Source of the DNA: Diploptera punctata
Lineage: Eukaryota; Arthropoda; Insecta; Blattodea; Blaberidae
Reading direction: 5' to 3'
Assembly (NCBI GenBank): GCA_030220185.1
Contig: JASPKZ010007539.1
Span: 558,001 to 622,000, forward strand
DNA length: 64,000 bases
Position numbers and translations under genes: made by a program. A model generated the notes under the pieces. That model saw nothing but the letters and a program-made list of their open reading frames with translations, had not been told where the DNA came from and searched no databases. Below are positions 57,148 through 64,000 of this stretch, piece by piece. Numbering within the stretch: the first letter of the stretch is position 1; each line of letters opens with the position of its first letter.

Positions 57148-59623
57148 TACTTACTTACTTACTCTTACTCACTGGCACTATCGAACCCGTAGGTTCATGG
57201 CCGCACGGACATAAGCTCTCCATACATCCCTATCCTGAGCTAATGCTTTCCAATCATTCCCTGTATAATCTACTTCCCTCAAATCATATTTAATGTTGTT
57301 CTCCCACCTCATTCTTGGTCTACCAACTGGGCGTTTTCCTTCTGGCTTTCCTACAAGAAGTTTCCATGCACGTCTTTCATTCCCCATACGCGCAAACATG
57401 TCCTGCCCATCGCAGTCTACGGGACTTAACTGTTCTTATTATATCTGGCTTCCTATAAAGACCATGTAGTTCATTGTTATGTAGTCTTCTCCATTCACCT
57501 GTCTGTTCATCTCTTTTTGGTCCAAAAATTTTCCTAAGAACTTTATTCTCAAATACTCGTAATCTCCTTTCCTCCCTTAAAGTAAGAGTCCATGTTTCGC
57601 ACCCATATAATATAACTGGTAGAATAATAGTTTTATATATTTTCAGCTTAACGTTTTTTGAAAGGAGTTGGGACATCAAAAGTCTCTGCAATGCATAATA
57701 GCATGCATTTCCAGAATTGAGCCTATGTTTAATTTCTTTGTGCATCTCATTCCTATTTGTGATTATTGTTCCTAGGTATTTGAATTCAGCCAATTCCTCA
57801 AAATTCCCTCATTTGTCATTAGCTGTCCATTTCCTTATATAATGTATTTCTACGTGTGACCATATATTTAGTTTTACGGATATTTACTTCCAGTCCTAAT
57901 TTCTTAGTGTTACTCAATAGTGTGTGCGTGTTGGCCTTTAGTATCTCCTCGCTATCGGCCAGTAGTACTACATCATCAGCATAAACTAACAGCTTATTAA
58001 TACCATTCAGTTGTAGGCCTTCCTCATTCTCTAAAGATTTAATGGCATGCTCTAGTACAAAATTAAATAGTAGAGGAGATAGTGCATCACCTTGCTTCAA
58101 CCCATTCTGGATTTCAAAAGTGTCTGAAAAACTGTTTGCCTACAAGCACCCTACTCGTTGAGCCATTTAGACACATTCGTATAAGTCTAACTAACTTTTT
58201 GGGAATTCCGAACTCCAGCAGGATACTATATAACTTCTCCCTCTTAATTGAATCATATGCTTTTTTGAAGTCTACATATAGTTGATGTACAGTACCATTA
58301 TATTCCCATTTCTTTTCTAAAATCTGTCTTATACTAAAAATTGATCTGTTGTAGACCTGTTTCTTCTAAATGCACATTGATGATCTCCTAGAATGTCATC
58401 AATATAGGGAGTAAGTCTGCTTACTAATATATTTGTTAGAATTTTGTACGATGTTGAAAGTAATGAGATGCCCCTATAGTTGTTGCAATCAGTTTTATCT
58501 CCTTTCTTATAAATTGGTACGATAATTGATTCCTTCCATTCATCTGGAAGAGCTTCTTTTTCCCAAATCATACTAAGCAACCAGCGTATCTTGTCCATCA
58601 ATTTTCTCCCCCTGATTTTATCAGTTCTGCTGGGATCTCATCTGAACCTGATGCTTTATACATCTTCAATTTTTCAATTGCCATTTCAACCTCTAATGCA
58701 CTTGGCTCTGCGACTAGCATTTCTGCTGTCTGTAACTTATCCTCCTCAATGTCCTGTTCTGTATGTACATTTAATAGCTGATTAAAATAACTTTTCCATC
58801 TATTTAATATACTCTTGGAATCTGCAATCATATCCCATTTTCATTCCGAATTATGTTTGTTCTAGCCTGAAACCCTTTCTTCTCTATACTAATTCCCTGA
58901 TATAATTCTCTAATGTTCCTATTTTTTGCATTCATTTCAAGATCATTAATCTTCTCTCTCAAATATTCCCTCTTCTTACTCTTTAGTAACTTAGTGGTTT
59001 CCCGTCTAACACTACCCAATTGCTCTAAATTTACCTCATTTGGCTCGTGTAACCATTTCATTTTGCTAGCTTTCTTTTCTTTACGATGTCGGCACAGTCC
59101 TCATCAAACCATTTCTTGTTTTGCCTCTTTTTTAAACAACCAATGCTTTCTGATGCTGACAATTTAATAGTATCTCTTATAGCCTCCCATTCTTTATTTA
59201 TATCAGTTTCTTCTTCGTTTGCCACATTGTCATCTGAAGATTCCAGTACTTCAAATCTATTAGCAATTTTGATTTGGTATTCTTGCCGCATTTCATCATT
59301 TTTCAAGTTTTTTAATTCATATTTTACAGAATCATCTTTAGCGTTTGTTCCTCTCATAAGCGATAGCCGTTGTCTGATTTCACTCTGACCAGATGATGAT
59401 CCGAATTGCAGTCTGTCCCTCTAACTGATTTAACATCGATGATGCTACTGTGCCAGCGTTTATCCACTAATACATGATCTATCTGGTTCCGAGTTTCTCC
59501 ATCTGGGGACGTCCAGGTGTATTTATGAATATCCTTATGCTGAAATGTTGTGCTCTTAACAATGAGATTCTTTGATGTGGCAAATGTGACTAATCTAACC
59601 CCGTTGTCGTTACTATCTTCATG
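57148..59623 (-). mobile_element. RTE-clade LINE, 5'-truncated, 2.48 kb
   Basis: AAGGATCT at 57140-57147 and 59624-59631 is the duplication, and the paralogous site near 47.23 kb reads gtagatccttggcaagc uninterrupted. The 3' tail is a GTAA repeat (ttacttacttac on the plus strand). The 5' end starts inside the endonuclease domain. Confidence 0.9.
57178..59600 (-). pseudogene. RTE ORF2, partial endonuclease plus full reverse transcriptase
   Basis: Starting mid-endonuclease (KFTT..., SDHHLV region near 59400), it continues through KKRQNKKWFDEDC, YRGISLLSTSYKILTN, GDHQCAFRRNRSTTDQ, MKQGDALSPLLFNFVLE, LLVYADDVVLLADSEE (active site), FKYLGTIITNRNEMHKE, LYGCETWTLTLREERRL and VGRPRMRWENN. It contains the 420 bp missing from the 14-17 kb copy (AIEKLKMYKASGSDEIPAEL and ALPDEWKESIIVPIYKKGDK). 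At least five frame breaks (about 59060, 58830, 58600, 58320 and 57810) show it is inactive. Confidence 0.9.
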
Positions 59624-59929
59624 AAGGATCTATCTACTTAATTGAATCTAAATTACTTTAATGAAATTTTATGATGGGACTTTACATTGTCAGGCAAATA
59701 AATTAAGTCAGTCAAATAAATTATTACATCTCACCTCATAAAACTAGGTGATTCTCACAGGACCGGTTTCTGAAGTTATTTCCTCTATCGTCAACCAGAA
59801 CTCAGACTATAGAGTTAATGGAGTCTTGGCTGATGATACAAGCAATAGCTTCAGAAACCAGTCCTGTGAAGATCACGGAGTTTTATGAGGTAACATGTAA
59901 TAACTTATTTGACTCACTTAACGGAATAT

Positions 59930-60285
59930 AAAATAATAAAAAAACCCATGACTTGAAAGGCCTAGAAGGCTCTTGGCCTACTAGCTGGCTGTTGGACTCA
60001 CTTCCACATGAGTTGATCACAGAGATAGAAGATCATTCACCCAGTGTAGGATTGATATGTGGTCAGCATGTCTGGTCCCCCATCCGTTATAACTGATTTT
60101 CTGAACTTGGAGCCGCTACTTATTGTAGCTACCCAAATGCCTCATGATGCTGAGTGAGCAACGGCCCAATATTGGCCAAAATCACAAGAAAAAATGTTTT
60201 CCTCCATGGAGAACCGAACCAGCACAAGTCCGGTAACTCTCTGACATGGCATCTTGCCTTAACCATTCAGCTATGGTGCAGGACA
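59930..60285 (-). mobile_element. tRNA-derived SINE, family S2 (shared insertion)
   Basis: Reverse counterpart of 46577-46925. Its B box on the minus strand is closer to consensus (GGTTCGGTTCTCC, 60208-60220). A box is near 60270. Confidence 0.8.
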
Positions 60286-60824
60286 TAAAACAAACAAACT
60301 GAATTTAAATAAACATGTTCACAATTGGCTATACGAGAAATGTGAATAAATGTGCCACAAGCATGCATTTTAACTTATGTTATCCAATAAATGATATTAG
60401 TGTTAGTGAATTAAAGGACAATTACATAGTTCATAGCTGATATGTCACATAGAATAGGGTCCTATTTAAATTACATATTAGAACAAATAAAATTTAAGAT
60501 TAGACAAAATGATATAGTGTTACAGATGGACCTACAATTTAGATGAGGAAATCTGTAAATTTTACACATAATGGTATATAAATACAACACAAATATGTTC
60601 ACAGCCTTACAGCAGAGGAAGTATAGAAGACAAAAAAACAATGCACAATACATGATAGTGTAGTGAAAAGAAAGTGTTCATATAATTTTGTCCAATCACA
60701 ATCCTAAAATTACAAGTAAAAATACAATGGGAAGTAACACTATTAGGTCCTTCTTAATAACAAATAAGGTAAATCCGGAGTTATCCTACCTCATAACTTG
60801 TCGTGTTCTATTTGAACTAGTTTT

Positions 60825-60849
60825 GGTATATAAAGTATACCATCGTCAG
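60825..60849 (-). ncRNA. Hammerhead-like core, degenerate
   Basis: On the minus strand: CTGACGA (60843-60849), T, stem II GGTATA/TATACC, AAAA in place of GAAA, then C and TAGTT, with self-complementary ACTAGT. The lost G12 would be expected to abolish cleavage. Confidence 0.45.
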
Positions 60850-60914
60850 CTTTTGCAGAATGTTGAAATTAACATTGTTGACCCTCGATGTCCATAGCTG
60901 ACAACTTAAATTTC

Positions 60915-61048
60915 TAATTTGGTGGCACTGTCAATTCGTCTACTCTTTTTTTAAGTTGTTCCTGCAGATATGTGAATCTTTTATTTTTTGTAGGAGTTGG
61001 CATATTGTTATTTTCATATTTTTGTAGTCTTGTAAAGCAGAGGGACAT
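60915..61048 (-). other. Short open stretch of unknown origin
   Basis: The minus strand reads approximately MSLCFTRLQKYENNN then TKNKRFTYLQEQLKKRVDEL and VPPN before a stop. The biased, helix-like composition looks more like real coding than its surroundings. It could be an exon of a transposon accessory protein next to the Harbinger paralogue. My base count leaves a one-base uncertainty in frame, so treat it as a lead only. Confidence 0.25.
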
Positions 61049-61164
61049 TTCTCTTGTACATTTGTATATTCATTACCTTATTAAATTAATATTGAGAAGC
61101 TAAAGCTATTACTATGATAGAAATAAGTAAATTAATAAACACAATTAAATAATTGTCCAATGAA

Positions 61165-61238
61165 GCCTGGATTAGCTCAGTGGTCTTAGCATTAACACGG
61201 AAAGCTAAAGGTTCGGGGTTCGATTCCCGATTCAGGCA
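61165..61238 (+). repeat. tRNA-like unit, copy 1 (degenerate)
   Basis: 74 bases with a seven-pair acceptor stem (GCCTGGA/TTCAGGC, one GT pair), A box TAGCTCAGTGG and B box GGTTCGATTCC. The anticodon stem has a mismatch, C replaces T33, and only three of five T-stem pairs form. The frame most resembles tRNA-Lys outside the anticodon loop. A tRNA pseudogene or SINE head is likely. Confidence 0.7.
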
Positions 61239-61966
61239 AAAAAATTTCTCTTTACCATTGATTCATTACCTTCTTTCACTACTGGTAGGTCTAAATGTTT
61301 TCAGTCATGTGCTTGGCTCCTACTTCTTCAACATATCTACTTACACTCTTTATGTTCAATAAACTTATATATTCTGATTTTTTTTTTTTTCATTTTTACT
61401 TACTCTCTACTCATGATTAAGTAAATAGCTGAATATACACAATAATATTTTCTACCCTATTGTTTTTATGCCTACACTACACACTGTACTCTACTTTACA
61501 TTAGGCCTATCATAACTATATACAGCAATAACAATGATAATTAAGATGATTCATAAATATTATATGCACTCACATTCTTCTAATTAAATAAAAAAAACCG
61601 AGCAATGCAAACAGTTTAGTCTGCAGTGCAAAACAAAAATATTGTAATTAGATGTTATGCACTCTTTGATGATTCAGGTTACTAAGGAAGTTAATTTTCA
61701 GGCAAGTGCTGTCATCATGCAAGAAACTACCTTGGCCTTGAGATTTAGCACAAAATTTGAATTAGAGGTAAATTTACAGAGAGAAATGAAAAGGGTATTT
61801 TACATGTGCATTAATGTGCCATGCAGTACAGACCATTTAAAAATGACATCATTCAAGGTGATAAAGGTCATTAGGAGTATATGGTGATAAATGTCATACA
61901 ATGCTCAAAACAACTATGATAGAAATAAGTGAATTAATAAACACAATTAAATAATTGTCCAATGAA

Positions 61967-62040
61967 GCCTGGATTAGCTCAGTGGTCTTAGCATTAGCAT
62001 GGAAAGCTAAAGGTTCGGGGTTCGATTCCCGGTTCAGGCA
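61967..62040 (+). repeat. tRNA-like unit, copy 2 (better preserved)
   Basis: As copy 1, but the anticodon stem is perfect (TTAGC/GCTAA) around ATGGAAA, giving T33 and an apparent anticodon GGA. A GGA serine tRNA is not expected in animals and there is no long variable arm. One extra base precedes the D stem and one T-stem pair is GG. No T-run terminator follows directly. Functional tRNA status is unlikely. Confidence 0.65.
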
Positions 62041-62705
62041 AAAAATTTTCTCTTTACCATTGATTCATTACCTTCTTTCACTACTGGTAGGTCTAAATGT
62101 TTTCAGTCATGTGCTTGGCTCCTACTTCTTCAACATATCTACTTACACTCTTTATGTTCAATAAACTTATATATTCTGATTTTTTTTTTTTTCATTTTTA
62201 CTTACTCTCTACTCATGATTAAGTAAATAGCTGAATATACACAATAATATTTTCTACCCTATTGTTTTTATGCCTACACTACACACTGTACTCTACTTCA
62301 CATTAGGCCTATCATAACTATATACAGCAATAACAATGATAATTAAGATGATTCATAAATATTATATGCACTCACATTCTTCTAATTAAATAAAAAAACC
62401 GAGCAATGCAAACAGTTTAGTCTGCAGTGCAAAACAAAAATATTGTAATTAGATGTTATGCACTCTTTGATGATTCAGGTTACTAAGGAAGTTAATTTTC
62501 AGGCAAGTGCTGTCATCATGCAAGAAACTACAATTACCTTGGCCCTGAGATTTAGCACAAAATTTGAATTAGAGGTAAATTTACAGAGAGAAATGAAAAG
62601 GGTATTTTACATGTGCATTAATGTGCCATGCAGTACAGACCATTTAAAAATGACATCATTCAAGGTGATAAAGGTCATTAGGAGTATATGGTGATAAATG
62701 TCATA

Positions 62706-64000
62706 CACTGCTCAAAACAATTAGAGGAACACTTGTAATAAATTGAATAAGTAATTGTTTTTTTAAAGCTGTGATGCTGAAAGTTGGACAATATGTAAAT
62801 TGAATTATTAAATTTTATCATTGGATACAAAATTTAAAGATTCATGGCCTAAATACAGAGAAATTACCTCAAATAACAAATATAGAGAAATTTTTTATTT
62901 TGGAAGGCACTGGCCACTTCTAATTGGTAAGCTTCCTGATGTTCCTATAGTGACGAATGTTGATTATTGCCTTGTTTATTGAAGTCTCTGACAAAATGAG
63001 GCATTTAAATGAGTTTGAAGTGTATCATGCTCTACATCTTTTACGACAAGGTCAATCTCTGCGACAAGTGGCTAGAGAGCTTGGGGTTTCTCCTTCCGTG
63101 GTGTCCAGGTTACGCAACAGGCACAGAGAGACAGGTCAGTATTGTAGAAGACGTGGCCAGGGCCGTAAATTTAAAACAAGCCCCCAGGATGACAGATACG
63201 TTGTTCTTTCTGCTCTTTGACAGCGTACAAAAACTGCAAAAGACTTGCAGAATGACCTTCATATGGCTTCCGGAATCCGGGTTTCAGACCAAACCATAAG
63301 GAACAGATTAAGGAAAGAGAATCTTCGTCCAAAAAGGCCTGTTAAAAAACCACGCTTAACAAATGGGCATAAGGCAGCAAGACGTACGTATGCTGAAAAC
63401 CATGGTGATTGGAACCTGAACCAGTGGGAGTCTGTGCTCTTCTCGGACGAAGCCAGGTATCGTCTTACACGTTGTGATGGTCGATTGAGGATGTGGGGAT
63501 GGCCAGGAGAAAGATTTTCTGCAGAGGCTGCACAGGAAATTGATAGATTCGGAGGAGGTTCTATAATGGTGTGGGCCGGAGTTATTACAACAATCGTATG
63601 GACCTTGTACTTGTTCCCCCAGCGACTGAATGCTGTCCGGTATATCGAGCACGTTCTGGAAGAGCATGTAGCACCTGCTGCCATTGGAGTAGGCCCTGGA
63701 TTTTCTGTTTATGCAGGATAATGCCAGGGCACATTCTGCGGGTGTCACCAGGGATTTCCTGAGGAGGAATGAAATTGAGGTAATGGAGTGGCCAGCGGTC
63801 AGCCCAGACCTCAACCCTATTGAACACTTGTGGGATCTTCTAGACAGGAAGGTCAGGAACCGACATCAAGCTCCATAAACTCTGCAGCAACTTGGAGATG
63901 CTCTGAAGGAGGAATGGGAGAATATCCCGCAAGAGGAAATCCAGAATCTTATTGGGAGCATGCCACGAATGTGCCAAAGTGTCATCGAATGTCGTGGAGG
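62706..64000 (+). mobile_element. Tc1-type transposon, cut by the window end
   Basis: TA (62704-62705) precedes CACTGCTCAAAACAATTAG, a Tc1-family terminal repeat. A roughly 290-bp leader precedes the transposase. The right terminus lies outside the window. Confidence 0.9.
62996..64000 (+). pseudogene. Tc1 transposase with two stops and a frameshift
   Basis: The enzyme excises and inserts the element at TA. Residues 1-75 from MRHLNEFEVYHALHLLRQGQ hold a paired-like helix-turn-helix (SLRQVARELGVSPSVVSRL) and a GRPR-like basic tract reduced to RGQGRK. TGA at 63218 (probably CGA in the ancestor) breaks the frame. It continues DLQNDLHMASGIRVSDQTIR, VLFSDEARYRL (first Asp) and IMVWAGV, a one-base frameshift near 63700, FMQDNARAH (second Asp) and SPDLNPIEHLWD (Glu), with 34 residues between the second Asp and the Glu. 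TAA at 63876 is the second stop. ATG 62996 is preferred over 62957 because family proteins begin near it. Confidence 0.9.

Larger units (their letters stand above)
54990..60905 (-). mobile_element. Inverted paralogue of the Harbinger right half
   Basis: It matches 50110 back to about 45970 in reverse: the ttatgcataacaggtaatac block, the S1 SINE (56849-57072), both flanks of the RTE insertion, the 47.0-kb palindrome (59730-59905), the S2 SINE and half of the 46.0-kb palindrome. It stops near 60905, at the centre of that palindrome. It lacks the S3 SINE and hAT-like copy 3. A (TA)n run lies at 56016-56043. It is not continuous with 50567-52667 in element order. Confidence 0.8.
61112..62720. repeat. 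802-bp tandem duplication
   Basis: Unit 1 is 61112-61913 and unit 2 is 61914-62720. Each runs from ctatgatagaaataagt to tgctcaaaacaa and they differ by a handful of bases and a few-base insertion (caatta near 62530). Both contain a tRNA-like unit and open frames of 69 and 76-78 residues. Those frames cross the tRNA-like unit and have no recognisable motif, so I do not call genes. Confidence 0.95.

Noticed and set aside
61153..62694. Pairs of 69- and 76-78-residue frames in the 802-bp duplication
   Set aside because: One reads through the tRNA-like unit; neither has a motif, and conservation between copies is explained by recent duplication.
63259..63814. Minus-strand frames of 141 and 152 residues
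   Set aside because: They are antisense to the Tc1 transposase and have no motif of their own.

Overview
The window looks like intergenic DNA from a large, AT-rich insect genome. It is probably a cockroach or a relative, because the RTE-type reverse transcriptase ending (YGCETWTLTLREERRLRVFENK) is one I associate from memory with Blattodea; that assignment is an inference. I see no convincing host gene. Every coding segment I recognise belongs to a transposable element, and almost all carry frameshifts, stops or deletions.

Layout. 0-8.4 kb: AT-rich DNA with retroposon fragments, a 230-bp palindrome and a hAT-like miniature element. 8.4-12.2 kb: a TIR element with TTA target duplications inserted into another copy of itself, and itself holding a 2.45-kb element. 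12.2-13.8 kb: a gag-like reading frame duplicated in tandem. 13.95-14.18 kb: a 194-bp insertion with a 15-bp target duplication and a hammerhead-ribozyme-like core. 14.2-21.7 kb: two head-to-head TIR-family copies, one holding an RTE LINE and the other a 3.6-kb long-TIR element carrying a 170-bp satellite. 22.1-27.3 kb: a SINE, a decayed BEL/Pao pol gene and a LINE fragment. 27.26-33.59 kb: a three-level nest (TIR element, then LINE, then the same TIR family). 33.6-34.4 kb: a Penelope-like element (PLE) end with a GIY-YIG domain and a complete hammerhead-like core. 34.9-38.7 kb: long inverted repeats around a LINE. 38.7-41.6 kb: two TIR copies in a row. 42-61 kb: three PIF/Harbinger (HARBI1-type) copies or parts, two inverted relative to the first, with SINEs, hAT-like elements, an RTE LINE and hammerhead-bearing palindromes. 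61.1-62.7 kb: an 802-bp tandem duplication carrying a tRNA-like unit. 62.7 kb to the end: a broken Tc1 transposon.

The most interesting signal is a recurring motif at palindrome centres and at the PLE end: CUGANGA, one extra base, a 5-6 bp hairpin, GAAA, then a short self-complementary stretch followed by H (usually GUC). This is the conserved core of the hammerhead ribozyme. PLEs are known to carry hammerheads. Here cores with unrelated stem sequences occur at five or more loci, two of them intact at every conserved core position I can check by eye. Activity is not shown by sequence alone.
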